Origin: Lysobacter oculi
GTDB lineage: Bacteria; Pseudomonadota; Gammaproteobacteria; Xanthomonadales; Xanthomonadaceae
Length of the DNA: 64,000 nt
Assembly: GCF_003293695.1 (NCBI RefSeq)
Contig: NZ_CP029556.1
Span: 134,001-198,000 of the forward strand
Direction: 5' to 3'
A program made the translations under genes and the position numbers. Shown here in pieces: positions 1 to 10,692 of this stretch (positions are counted from its first letter, which is position 1; each line of letters opens with the position of its first letter). The notes beneath the pieces were generated by a model. It was given only the letters and a program-made list of their open reading frames with translations. It ran no database searches and had not been told where the DNA came from.

Positions 1-1061
1 CGCTGTTCAACCTGGCCGGCATCGCCTGCCTGCTGGCTTTCGTGCCGTTCTTCGCCGACCCCACCCTGCTGTCGCAACGCACGCTGGGCATCGTGTTCTT
101 TGTCTGGGTGAGCGTCTTCAACCTGTTCGTGGTGTCGCTGTTCTGGATCTTCATGACCGACATCTGGAACGCGGAGCAGGCCCGGCGGCTGTTCCCGATC
201 ATCGCGGTGGCCGGGACCGCCGGCGCGGTGGCCGGTCCCAGCCTGACCCGTGGGCTGGTGCAGGTGATGGGCGTGGCGCCGCTGCTGGTGGTGTCGGCTT
301 CGCTGCTCGGCATCGCGGTGGCCTGCGTGGTGTGGCTGGGGCGCTGGGCGCGCGCGCATGCCCACCTGCGTCCCGACCAGGCCGGCGGCGAGGCGGTGGG
401 CGGCGGCATGTGGGATGGCATCAAGCAGATCTTCGCCACGCCCTTCATGCGCAACATGGCCCTGCTGCTGTTGCTGGCGGACGGCATCGGTACGGTCAAC
501 TACGCGCTGGTCACCGACTACTCGCACCAGGCCTTCGTCGACCAGGTGATGCGCACGCGTTTCGCCGCCAACGTGGACCTGGCCACCAATCTGGTGACGG
601 TGACCACCCAGCTGCTGCTGACGCGCTGGATGCTGCCGCGTTACGGCGCCGGCGTGGTGCTGACGATGTGGGCGATCGGCGGCATCGCGATGTTGCTGCT
701 GGTGATGCTGGTGCCGGATGCGCACGCGCCGCTGATCGGCGGGATGCCGGCGGTGGCGTTGGCGCTGATCGTCACCCGCGGGCTGGCCTACGGTATGGCC
801 GAGCCGGCGCGCCACAGCCTGTTCGCCAAGGCGCCACGGGTGATGCGCTTCAAGGGGCAGAACGTGGTCGATACCGCGGTCTGGCGTTTCGGTGACCTGG
901 CGATCGCCAGCGGCATGAACCTGCTGCGTTCGGCGGGTGCCACCGTGGGGACGTTCGCCGCGATCAGCGCAACCTCGGCCCTGGTCGCCGGCACCATCGG
1001 CTGGCGGCTGTCGAAGTTGACCGGCGAGCGCCTGGCCGATTCGATGCGCCCGGACCACTGA
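1..1061 (+). CDS. NTP/NTP exchange-type MFS transporter (3' part)
   Basis: The reading frame is open from base 3, so the N-terminus lies outside the window; about 352 C-terminal residues are present. The protein is strongly hydrophobic, with at least six membrane-spanning stretches. Near the C-terminus, KGQNVVDTAVWRFGD resembles the conserved segment of the bacterial Npt1/Npt2-like nucleotide exchanger branch of the MFS, usually annotated simply as MFS transporter. Location is the inner membrane; the substrate cannot be read from the sequence, and most free-living members have no demonstrated nucleotide transport. The stop is 4 bases before the next gene, suggesting co-transcription with the metallophosphoesterase. 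Confidence 0.75.
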   Translation, partial: LFNLAGIACLLAFVPFFADPTLLSQRTLGIVFFVWVSVFNLFVVSLFWIFMTDIWNAEQARRLFPIIAVAGTAGAVAGPSLTRGLVQVMGVAPLLVVSASLLGIAVACVVWLGRWARAHAHLRPDQAGGEAVGGGMWDGIKQIFATPFMRNMALLLLLADGIGTVNYALVTDYSHQAFVDQVMRTRFAANVDLATNLVTVTTQLLLTRWMLPRYGAGVVLTMWAIGGIAMLLLVMLVPDAHAPLIGGMPAVALALIVTRGLAYGMAEPARHSLFAKAPRVMRFKGQNVVDTAVWRFGDLAIASGMNLLRSAGATVGTFAAISATSALVAGTIGWRLSKLTGERLADSMRPDH

Positions 1062-1065
1062 GCCG

Positions 1066-1962
1066 GTGCGGCAGCGACGGATCTTCCGCGACCTCGTGCC
1101 CGCGCGTTGGCGGCGCTGGGGCTGGCTGGCTTCGGCGCTGCTCGGCGTCGGCCTGCTGGTGCTGGTCTACGGCCTGTTTGTCGAGCCGCGACGCCTCGTC
1201 GAGCGCGACCACGTGCTGCAGCTTCCGCATTGGCCCAAGGCCTGCGATGGCCTGCGGGTGGATGTGGTGTCCGACATCCACACCGGTTCGTTCGGCAACG
1301 GCACCGGCAACCTAGACCGCGTCGTCGCACGGCTCAGGGCGAGCAATGCCGACATCGTGCTGATGGCCGGCGACTACGTCATCCTCAAGGTGCTGTTCGG
1401 CGGTTACGTGCCGGGCCGCGTGTTCGCCCACCACGTCGCGCCGCTGGCGGCGGACAAGCGCGTGTACGCGGTGCTCGGCAACCACGACTGGTGGAAGGAC
1501 GGCCGGCAGGTGAGCGCCGCGCTGACCGGCGTGGGCGTGGAGATGATCGACAACGCCTCGATCCCGGTCGTCCACGGCGAATGCCGCTTCTACCTCGCAG
1601 GTCTCGGTGACGAGCTGGAAGGCAGCCCCGACATCGACATGGCCTACGGCGGCATCCCCGCCGATGCGCCGGTCATCGCGCTGATGCACGAGCCGGCGAC
1701 CTTCGCGCGCATCCCCGCACGCACCGCGCTGTCGGTAGCCGGGCATACGCACGGCGGCCAGATCAATCCGTTCTCGTCGCCGTGGCGCACGGCGGAATAC
1801 GCGCCGCACTCACACTGGCTGCGTGGCCAGGTGCGCGACGGCGGGCGGCTGTTGTTCGTCACGCCGGGCATCGGCACCAGCATCCTGCCGATCAGGATCG
1901 GGGTGACGCCGGAGATCTCACGCCTGACCCTGAAGCGCCAGCCAGAACGCGCCGCCGAATAG
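1066..1962 (+). CDS. Calcineurin-like metallophosphoesterase, membrane-anchored
   Basis: A 298-residue protein with a GTG start 4 bases after the transporter stop. One N-terminal hydrophobic segment (about residues 19-38) anchors it. The binuclear metal-site motifs follow in order: DVVSDIHTG (DxH), MAGDYV (GDxx), LGNHDWW (GNHD) and GHTHGGQ (GHTH). This is the arrangement of YkuE/YaeI-like phosphoesterases, some of which hydrolyse UDP-2,3-diacylglucosamine or other phosphodiesters. The substrate here is unknown. The 3' end overlaps the opposing small membrane-protein gene by 45 bases. Confidence 0.88.
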   Translation: MRQRRIFRDLVPARWRRWGWLASALLGVGLLVLVYGLFVEPRRLVERDHVLQLPHWPKACDGLRVDVVSDIHTGSFGNGTGNLDRVVARLRASNADIVLMAGDYVILKVLFGGYVPGRVFAHHVAPLAADKRVYAVLGNHDWWKDGRQVSAALTGVGVEMIDNASIPVVHGECRFYLAGLGDELEGSPDIDMAYGGIPADAPVIALMHEPATFARIPARTALSVAGHTHGGQINPFSSPWRTAEYAPHSHWLRGQVRDGGRLLFVTPGIGTSILPIRIGVTPEISRLTLKRQPERAAE

Positions 1963-2310
1963 CAGCGCGCCGAGCGCGAACACCGCGCTCAGGAAGTGCA
2001 CGAAGGCACGGTTGATGCGCAGGAAGACGAACTGCTCGAAGGTCCGGCCGATCCAGAACAGGCACATGAAACCGAGCAGCCCGCGCCCGAGCAGGCTGCC
2101 GGTCACTTCTTCCGGCAGCAGCAGGCAGGACGCGGCGATCGCGAAGAACACCCAGGCCAGCCGCAGGTTGAGGATCTGGATGATGGCGCGGTTGGCCGGC
2201 GTGGTGGCCTGCAGCGAACGCGGCCAGTCGAACAGCCGCCAGAACGCCAGATGGAACACGCCGAGCAGCAGGCTGTGCAGGCCGCAGGCCATGACCAGCA
2301 GCCCGGTCAT
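1918..2310 (-). CDS. Small four-helix membrane protein, unknown function
   Basis: A 130-residue protein beginning MTGLLVMACG, with four hydrophobic segments at about residues 1-24, 46-66, 70-88 and 104-126. I recognise no catalytic motif. The ATG shares one base with the stop codon of the upstream DUF4442 gene (TGATG), so the two are probably translationally coupled. A longer in-frame extension upstream exists but has shadow-like composition, so I chose the coupled ATG. Its 3' end overlaps the convergent metallophosphoesterase gene by 45 bases. Confidence 0.72.
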   Translation of the reverse strand: MTGLLVMACGLHSLLLGVFHLAFWRLFDWPRSLQATTPANRAIIQILNLRLAWVFFAIAASCLLLPEEVTGSLLGRGLLGFMCLFWIGRTFEQFVFLRINRAFVHFLSAVFALGALLFGGAFWLALQGQA

Positions 2311-2780
2311 CACGCGCGGCCGGCCTTCGGCGACAGCCACATGTCGATGCGGGCGCGGAAGACCTCGACGCCCTGCGGGTCGGTGACCGAGATGTCGTAG
2401 GGCAGCGCGTAGCCGGCCTCGGCCACGCGCGGCGCGAAGGCGGGCGTCGCGGTTGCGGTCATCGTGCCCATGGCCTTCTTCAGGTATTCGACCTGCATGC
2501 CTTTCGGGATCCAGCGCATGCCCGCAGGCGTGCCGGCATCGCAGGCCAGCCCGCCGACGAACTCCGCCAGGTTGCACAGCGCGATCGCGTGCACGGTGCC
2601 GATGTGGTTGCTGACCCGGCGACGATGCGCGATGCGGGCCACGCCGCGTTCCGCCGACAGGTCGACGATGCGCGGCGCGATGCTGCCGAAGTACGGCGCC
2701 TTCCGGCACACCAGCTTCGAGAACAGCCACTTGCCGGCGGGTTTGTCTTCAAGGCGCCGGTACAGCTTGAGGATGTCCAT
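2310..2780 (-). CDS. DUF4442 hotdog-fold thioesterase-like protein
   Basis: A 156-residue protein starting MDILKLYRRLED, the usual opening of DUF4442 proteins; a further 5-codon upstream extension is possible. The middle contains NHIGTVHAIALCNLAEF, which matches the hotdog-fold helix with a Asn-His...Gly-T-x-H-A pattern seen in PaaI/YiiD-like thioesterases. Biochemical activity of DUF4442 proteins is mostly inferred. It overlaps the downstream membrane-protein gene by one base and lies just downstream of fadE on the same strand, compatible with a role in acyl-CoA turnover; that link is inference. Confidence 0.8.
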   Translation of the reverse strand: MDILKLYRRLEDKPAGKWLFSKLVCRKAPYFGSIAPRIVDLSAERGVARIAHRRRVSNHIGTVHAIALCNLAEFVGGLACDAGTPAGMRWIPKGMQVEYLKKAMGTMTATATPAFAPRVAEAGYALPYDISVTDPQGVEVFRARIDMWLSPKAGRA

Positions 2781-2844
2781 GCGCGTCCTCCGCAAATGCA
2801 GACCCCCGCGCGCGGCGGGGGTCGGGTGGGGTGGGGATGCCGGA

Positions 2845-5325
2845 TCAGGCCACTTCGCGGCGGGCGTCGTCCTCGGCCTTGACCAGCGCCGCGTAGCCCG
2901 CCGAGCGCAGTTCCTCGGGGTCGAAGTCGTCGACGGTGATCGTGTCCAGCGTCAGCACGCGCAGCTCCTTGAGCTGGGCGGCTTCCTCGTTGGTGATCCA
3001 GCCTTCGCGCACGCCCTCGGCCAGCTGGTCGTCGAACTCCAGCGCCTCGATGTCGCTGTTCTTCAGCGCCTTCTGGAACTTGCGTTCCACCGGCTCGGCC
3101 AGCACGAATTTCGGCAGGTAGCTGTAGATGCGGCCGCCGGGGTTGAGCGCGGTCGGCGTGGTGAACACGCCTTCGGCGAGGCGGTCGCGGGCGTCGTTCG
3201 GCGTCATCAGGATCGAGGCGACCTTGTGGCCCAGGCGATCGCTCGGCGCCTGCGCGCGGCGACCCAGCGGGAAGATCACCGGCCACAGCAGCCACGCCAC
3301 CGGACGCACCGGGAAGTTGCGCAGCGCGCCGGACAGCGCGGTCTCGATCTTGTTGACCGCATCGTGCACCGCCCACGCCAGCAGCGGCTGGTCGCTGTCC
3401 GGACGGCCTTCGTCCTCGTAGCGCTTGAGCATGCTGCTGACGATGTAGAGCTGGCTCAGCACGTCGCCCAGGCGGCCCGACAGCGATTCCTTGAACTTCA
3501 GCTTGCCGCCGAGCAGCAACATCGACACATCCGCCATCAGCGACAGGTTGGCCGAATAACGGTTGAGCTTGCGGAAGTAGCGGCGGGTGTAGGCGTCGCC
3601 CGGCGCGGCGCCGAAGCGCGAACCGGTGATCGCGAACCAGAAGCTGCGCACGGCGTTGGAGATCGCGTAGCCGATGTGGCCGAACAGCGCGGTGTCGAAG
3701 GCGTCCAGGCGCTCGCGCGGATCGGCGAGCTGGGTGGCCTTCATTTCCTTCATCACCCACGGATGGCAGAGGATCGCGCCCTGGCCGAAGATCATCAGCG
3801 AGCGCGTCATGATGTTGGCGCCTTCCACCGTGATCGCGATCGGCGAGGCCTGCCACGCGCGGCCGGCAAAGTTGCGCGGGCCGAGGATGATGCCCTTGCC
3901 GCCGATCACGTCCATCGCGTCCTTGGCCACGTTCCGGCCCATCTCGGTGCAGTGGTACTTGGAGATGGTCGAAGGCACCGCCGGGTTCTCGCCGCGTGCC
4001 ACGGCCGCCGCGGTCGCCTGCGACAGCGCGCTGATCGCGTAGGCATGGCCGCCCATGCGCGCCAGCGCTTCCTCGACGCCCTCGAAGCGGCCGACCGACA
4101 GGCCGAACTGCTTGCGGATGCGCGCGTACGCACCCACCGTCACCGCGCCCATCTTGGAACCGCCGCTGGCGGTCGAGGGCAGGGTGATGCTGCGGCCGAT
4201 CGACAGGCATTCCATCAGCATCCGCCAGCCCTGGCCGGCGTAGTCCTCGCCACCGATCAGCTGCGACAGCGGCACGAAGATGTCGCGGCCGCGGATCGGG
4301 CCGTTCTGGAACGGCGAGTTGAGCGGGAAGTGGCGGCGGCCGATCTCAAGGCCGGCGGTATCTCGCGGCACCAGCGCCAGCGAGATGCCGATGTCCTGCG
4401 TGTCGCCGATCAGGCCGTCCGGGTCGTACATGCGGAAGGCCACGCCGATCAGCGTCGCCACCGGCGCCAGCGTGATGTAGCGCTTGTTGAGGGTGAGCTT
4501 GATGCCCAGCACCTGCGCGCCGTTCCACTCGCCCATGCAGACGATGCCGTAGTCGGGGATCGAGGTCGCATCGGAACCGGCGAACGGCCCGGTCAGCGCG
4601 AAGCACGGCACCTCGCGGCCATCGGCCAGGCGCGGCAGGTAGTGGCGCTTCTGTTCCTCGGTGCCGTAGTACATCAGCAGCTCGGCCGGGCCGAGCGAAT
4701 TGGGCACGCCGACCGTGGAGCTGACCACCGAGCTGATCGAAGCCAGCTTCTGGATCACCTTGTGGTTCATCAGCGCCGAGAAGCCGAGGCCGCCGTATTC
4801 CTTCGGGATGTTCAGGCCGAAGAACTTGTTGCGCTTGATGAAGTCCCAGGTCTCCGGCGGCAGGTCGGCGCGGACGTGGTCGATCTCCCAGTTGTCGACC
4901 ATCTGGCAGAGTTCTTCGGTCGGCCCGTCGAGATAGGCCTGTTCCTCGGCGGTGAGTTCGGGCTTGGGCTGCGACAGCAGCTGCGACCACTCCGGCTTGC
5001 CCGAGAACAGCTGGCCTTCGAAACCGACCGTGCCCGACTCCAGCGCGGTGCGCTCGGTGTCGGAGAGCGGCGGCAGGATCTTTGTGTAGAACTTCAGCAG
5101 CGGCGCGGTGATCGCCGCCTTGCGCAGCGCCGGGATCAGCAGCGGGATGGCGACGACCGCCGCGATCACCGCCGCGACGATCGTCGCGGTGACGTTGGCA
5201 CCCAGCAGCCAGCAGGCCACCAGCAGGCAGGCGGTGAGGGCGGCCCAGATCGCCAGACGCCAGCGGTGGTAAGCGGCGAGCCCCGTGGCAACGAGGAGGG
5301 CGAGGAAGGGGATCACGATGGTCAT
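2845..5325 (-). CDS. fadE: Acyl-CoA dehydrogenase FadE
   Basis: An 826-residue protein, close to the roughly 814 residues of E. coli FadE. It catalyses the first, FAD-dependent oxidation of acyl-CoA in beta-oxidation. Two to three N-terminal hydrophobic segments (residues 1-70) suggest membrane association as in FadE. The acyl-CoA dehydrogenase core occupies about residues 110-480, with motifs FALTGPFAGSDA and GKGIILGPRNFAGRAW; the C-terminal third is the FadE-specific extension. I chose the ATG at 5325 because AGGAG lies 7 bases upstream; an upstream in-frame start at 5397 would run into the operator region. A divergent TetR regulator follows upstream, and palindromes sit in the shared promoter region. 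Confidence 0.95.
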   Translation of the reverse strand: MTIVIPFLALLVATGLAAYHRWRLAIWAALTACLLVACWLLGANVTATIVAAVIAAVVAIPLLIPALRKAAITAPLLKFYTKILPPLSDTERTALESGTVGFEGQLFSGKPEWSQLLSQPKPELTAEEQAYLDGPTEELCQMVDNWEIDHVRADLPPETWDFIKRNKFFGLNIPKEYGGLGFSALMNHKVIQKLASISSVVSSTVGVPNSLGPAELLMYYGTEEQKRHYLPRLADGREVPCFALTGPFAGSDATSIPDYGIVCMGEWNGAQVLGIKLTLNKRYITLAPVATLIGVAFRMYDPDGLIGDTQDIGISLALVPRDTAGLEIGRRHFPLNSPFQNGPIRGRDIFVPLSQLIGGEDYAGQGWRMLMECLSIGRSITLPSTASGGSKMGAVTVGAYARIRKQFGLSVGRFEGVEEALARMGGHAYAISALSQATAAAVARGENPAVPSTISKYHCTEMGRNVAKDAMDVIGGKGIILGPRNFAGRAWQASPIAITVEGANIMTRSLMIFGQGAILCHPWVMKEMKATQLADPRERLDAFDTALFGHIGYAISNAVRSFWFAITGSRFGAAPGDAYTRRYFRKLNRYSANLSLMADVSMLLLGGKLKFKESLSGRLGDVLSQLYIVSSMLKRYEDEGRPDSDQPLLAWAVHDAVNKIETALSGALRNFPVRPVAWLLWPVIFPLGRRAQAPSDRLGHKVASILMTPNDARDRLAEGVFTTPTALNPGGRIYSYLPKFVLAEPVERKFQKALKNSDIEALEFDDQLAEGVREGWITNEEAAQLKELRVLTLDTITVDDFDPEELRSAGYAALVKAEDDARREVA

Positions 5326-5401
5326 GCGGCACTCCTGCGGCTTGCGCAGCGGACGGTGATGGAAAGAAATGGCGGGGTGATGTCGCGTCGGCGGCATTCA
5401 C

Positions 5402-5417
5402 CATACGCGAAAGTATG
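5402..5417. promoter_or_regulatory. Palindromic operator over the fadE -10 region
   Basis: CATACGCGAAAGTATG is an inverted repeat with perfect 5-base arms (CATAC/GTATG) and a 6-base spacer. It covers the predicted -10 of the fadE promoter, where a bound TetR protein would block transcription. That the adjacent TetR regulator is the ligand is inferred from position. Confidence 0.6.
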
Positions 5418-5438
5418 TTTAGCGCCGCGCAGTGTCAA
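5410..5438 (-). promoter_or_regulatory. fadE promoter
   Basis: On the minus strand a perfect -35 hexamer TTGACA (5433-5438) is followed after 17 bases by TACTTT (5410-5415) as -10. The transcript would start near 5403, leaving a leader of about 78 bases before the fadE ATG. Confidence 0.55.
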
Positions 5439-5450
5439 GTTGCACCGCCG

Positions 5451-5476
5451 CATACTCAATATGACGGCGGCGTATG
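5451..5476. promoter_or_regulatory. Second CATAC/GTATG operator at the TetR gene start
   Basis: CATAC at 5451 and GTATG ending at 5476 repeat the half-sites of the 5402-5417 palindrome, here 16 bases apart; a tighter CATA-N5-TATG palindrome (5451-5463) is nested at the left. The element ends only 5 bases before the first regulator ATG, so binding would be expected to autoregulate the gene. Confidence 0.45.
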
Positions 5477-5481
5477 GTTAA

Positions 5482-6087
5482 ATGGCGCCCATGACGCCAC
5501 CCACCGAAAAACCCGAACGCACCGGCCGCCTCAGCGCCGATGACTGGGCGCAGGCCGCGCTCGACCAGATCGCCGAGCAGGGCGTGTCCGCCGTCGCGGT
5601 GGAGCCGCTGGCGCGCCGGCTGGGGGTGACCAAGGGCAGCTTCTACTGGCACTTCCCATCCCGTGATGCGCTGCTGCAGGCCGCGCTGGAGCGTTGGGAA
5701 ACCCACGAGCAGGAAGAAGTCTTCGGCCAGCTCGAAGGTGTGACCAACCCGGCCGACCGCCTCGGCTCGCTGTTCAAGCTGGTCGCCAACGAGGTGCAGT
5801 CTCACGTCATCTACAGCGAACTGCTGAAGGCGCTCGACCATCCCGCGGTGCAGCCGGTGATCGGCCGCGTCTCCAAGCGCCGCCTCGACTACCTGACCTC
5901 GCTCTTCCGCGCCGCCGGCCTGGACGCCACCGATGCCCTGCATCGCGCGCGCCTGGCCTACGCGGCCTACGTCGGCTTCCTCCAGCTCAACCTGCAGCTG
6001 GGCCAGCGCGACATGCAGCGCGAGGAATTCGAGGACTACGTCGCCCACATGATGGCGACGCTGATCCCCTCCAAAGCCGGCGCCTGA
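5482..6087 (+). CDS. TetR/AcrR-family regulator of fadE (predicted)
   Basis: A 201-residue protein with the TetR layout: an N-terminal helix-turn-helix domain (about residues 20-65, with VEPLARRLGVTKGSFYWHF as the recognition region) and an all-helical ligand domain. KGSFYWHF is the typical KGxxYxHF signature. It is divergent from fadE and shares its control region, so the simplest inference is a repressor of fatty-acid degradation relieved by an acyl-CoA, analogous in logic to PsrA or FadR. Two in-frame ATGs (5482, 5491) compete as starts; both leave an almost leaderless arrangement next to the operator. Confidence 0.88.
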   Translation: MAPMTPPTEKPERTGRLSADDWAQAALDQIAEQGVSAVAVEPLARRLGVTKGSFYWHFPSRDALLQAALERWETHEQEEVFGQLEGVTNPADRLGSLFKLVANEVQSHVIYSELLKALDHPAVQPVIGRVSKRRLDYLTSLFRAAGLDATDALHRARLAYAAYVGFLQLNLQLGQRDMQREEFEDYVAHMMATLIPSKAGA

Positions 6088-6144
6088 TCCTTTTTCCTTC
6101 GCCGTGCGTGTTGCGCGGCTTCGTTTCATTTGCACGGAACCGAC

Positions 6145-7920
6145 ATGACCGACATCGCCCAGAACGCGCAGAGCCAGCTCGAAGCCCTCAACCAGTGGGT
6201 GCTCGAAGTGGCGCGCCTGACCCGTCCCGACCGCATCCACTGGTGCGATGGCAGCGATGCCGAGAACACCCAGCTGATCGAGGCGATGCTCGCCGACGGC
6301 ACGCTCATCAAGCTCAACGACGCAACCCATCCCAACAGCTACCTGCACCGTTCGCATCCGGACGATGTCGCCCGCGTCGAGCACCTGACCTTCGTCTGCA
6401 CCTCGCAGCGCGACGACGCCGGCCCGAACAACCACTGGATGGAACCGGAGATCGCCCGGAACCAGATGAAGTCGCTGTTCGACGGCTGCATGGAAGGCCG
6501 CACGATGTACGTCGTGCCGTACTGCATGGGCCCGATCGACTCGCCGCTGTCGCGTTGCGGCGTCGAGATCACCGACTCGCCCTACGTCGTCGCCAACATG
6601 CGCATCATGACCCGCATGGGCGCCGCCGCACTCGCGCGCATCGAGCGCGAGGGCAGCTTCGTCAAGGGCCTGCATTCCACCGGCGACCTCAACCCGGACC
6701 GCCGCTTCATCATGCATTTCCCCGAAGACCTGGAGATCCAGTCCTTCGGTTCCGGCTACGGCGGCAATGCGCTGCTGGGCAAGAAGTGCCACGCGCTGCG
6801 GATCGCCTCGCACCAGGCTCGCAGCGAGGGTTGGCTGGCCGAGCACATGCTGATCCTCGGCATCGAAAACCCGAAGGGCGAGACGCACTACATCGCCGCC
6901 GCCTTCCCGAGCGCCTGCGGCAAGACCAACCTGGCGATGCTGATCCCGCCCGAGGGCTATGTGCGCGACGGCTGGAAGATCAGCACGGTGGGCGATGACA
7001 TCTGCTGGATGCGCCCCGGCGCCGACGGCCGCCTGTACGCGATCAATCCGGAAGCCGGCTTCTTCGGCGTGGCGCCGGGTACGTCGGAAAAGTCGAATCC
7101 GAACGCGCTGGCCTCGCTGCAGCGCGATGCCATCTTCACCAACGTCGCCGTCACCGACGACAACCAGCCGTGGTGGGAGGGCCTGGACAAGCGCGTGCCC
7201 GCCATTGACTGGCGCGGAAATGCATACGATTGCAACGCCGGCAAGCCCGCCGCGCATCCGAATTCCCGCTTCACCGTGAGCGCCAGGCAGTGCCCGAGCT
7301 ATTCGCCGCACGCCGAGGACGCGCAGGGCGTGCCGATCTCGGCCATCGTCTTCGGCGGCCGTCGCGCCTCGCTGGTGCCGCTGGTGTTCGAGGCCCGCGA
7401 CTGGACACACGGCGTGCTGGTCGGCGCCTCGATGGGCTCGGAGACGACCGCCGCCGCGACCGGCGCGGTCGGCGTGATGCGCCGCGACCCGATGGCGATG
7501 AAGCCGTTCGCCGGCTACAACTTCGCCGACTACTTCGCCCATTGGCTGTCCTTCGACAACGCCGGCGCCAAGCTGCCGAAGGTCTTCCACGTCAACTGGT
7601 TCCGCAAGGGCGAGGGCGGCGACTTCCTGTGGCCGGGCTTCGGCGACAACATGCGCGTGCTGGAGTGGATGCTGAAGCGCGTGGCGGGCGAGGCGGGCAG
7701 CATCGAAACCCCGATCGGCCACCTGCCCAAGCTCGACGACATCAACCTCGATGGCGTGACGCTCACCGACGAGGCGCGCGAGAAGCTCTTCGGCTACGAC
7801 CGTGACGGCTGGCGTCAGGAGTTCGCCGGCATCGGGGAGTATCTGGATGAATACGGGCCCCGCATGCCGGAGGCGCTGAAGGCGGAGCAGGAACGCATCT
7901 TTTCGGCGCTTAAGGACTGA
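6145..7920 (+). CDS. pckG: Phosphoenolpyruvate carboxykinase (GTP)
   Basis: A 591-residue cytosolic enzyme converting oxaloacetate and GTP to phosphoenolpyruvate, CO2 and GDP, the entry to gluconeogenesis. The GTP-type P-loop AFPSACGKTNLAML is at about residues 253-266, including the characteristic reactive cysteine (C258), followed by GDDICWMRPG. Length fits the GTP-dependent family rather than the shorter ATP-dependent one. I chose ATG 6145 (MTDIAQNA); a TTG five codons upstream is also in frame. It stands alone, 57 bases after the TetR gene, and is followed by a 14-base palindrome. Confidence 0.96.
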   Translation: MTDIAQNAQSQLEALNQWVLEVARLTRPDRIHWCDGSDAENTQLIEAMLADGTLIKLNDATHPNSYLHRSHPDDVARVEHLTFVCTSQRDDAGPNNHWMEPEIARNQMKSLFDGCMEGRTMYVVPYCMGPIDSPLSRCGVEITDSPYVVANMRIMTRMGAAALARIEREGSFVKGLHSTGDLNPDRRFIMHFPEDLEIQSFGSGYGGNALLGKKCHALRIASHQARSEGWLAEHMLILGIENPKGETHYIAAAFPSACGKTNLAMLIPPEGYVRDGWKISTVGDDICWMRPGADGRLYAINPEAGFFGVAPGTSEKSNPNALASLQRDAIFTNVAVTDDNQPWWEGLDKRVPAIDWRGNAYDCNAGKPAAHPNSRFTVSARQCPSYSPHAEDAQGVPISAIVFGGRRASLVPLVFEARDWTHGVLVGASMGSETTAAATGAVGVMRRDPMAMKPFAGYNFADYFAHWLSFDNAGAKLPKVFHVNWFRKGEGGDFLWPGFGDNMRVLEWMLKRVAGEAGSIETPIGHLPKLDDINLDGVTLTDEAREKLFGYDRDGWRQEFAGIGEYLDEYGPRMPEALKAEQERIFSALKD

Positions 7921-7928
7921 CGAAGTCC

Positions 7929-7942
7929 TCACGCATGCGTGA
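7929..7942. promoter_or_regulatory. 14-bp perfect palindrome after pckG
   Basis: TCACGCATGCGTGA is a perfect palindrome 9 bases after the pckG stop and about 140 bases before the receptor start. It has no loop or T-run, so it looks more like a protein site than a terminator. The ligand is unknown. Confidence 0.35.
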
Positions 7943-8000
7943 CGCAGCCTGAACATTCTTTCAATGGAGGTTATCTGAATAGGGAGGGCTGAACAGTTGC

Positions 8001-8030
8001 TTTCCAGAGTAGTGAAATTTGCGTTATGCT
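8001..8030 (+). promoter_or_regulatory. Possible promoter of the first TonB-dependent receptor
   Basis: TTTCCA (8001-8006), an 18-base spacer and TATGCT (8025-8030) each match four of six consensus positions. This would give a leader of about 45-50 bases. It is a weak prediction. Confidence 0.35.
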
Positions 8031-8084
8031 CGGCTGAGCCTCGCCCTACGGCAGGCCTCTTAGAGACTCTGGAGACCCACCCTA

Positions 8085-10625
<2,541 letters not shown>

Positions 10626-10652
10626 TAGCGGTTCGCTAGTGTGATAAACAGG

Positions 10653-10682
10653 AAGGCCCCGGAAACGGGGCCTTTCTTTTTG
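10653..10682 (+). terminator. Rho-independent terminator of the first receptor
   Basis: A 9-bp perfect stem AAGGCCCCG/CGGGGCCTT closes a GAAA tetraloop and is followed by a T-rich run (TTTCTTTTT). It ends 28 bases after the receptor stop, so the receptor gene is monocistronic. Confidence 0.92.
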
Positions 10683-10692
10683 GGGAAATGCG

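Noticed and set aside
2464..5481. A 1005-codon open frame on the plus strand opposite fadE
   Set aside because: Antisense frames of this size are routine in high-GC genes. Its composition is rich in Arg, His, Ala and Gly with no domains, while the opposite strand has clear FadE homology.
5419..7956. An 845-codon minus-strand frame opposite pckG
   Set aside because: Shadow of pckG; the product lacks domain motifs and covers the TetR gene and promoter too.
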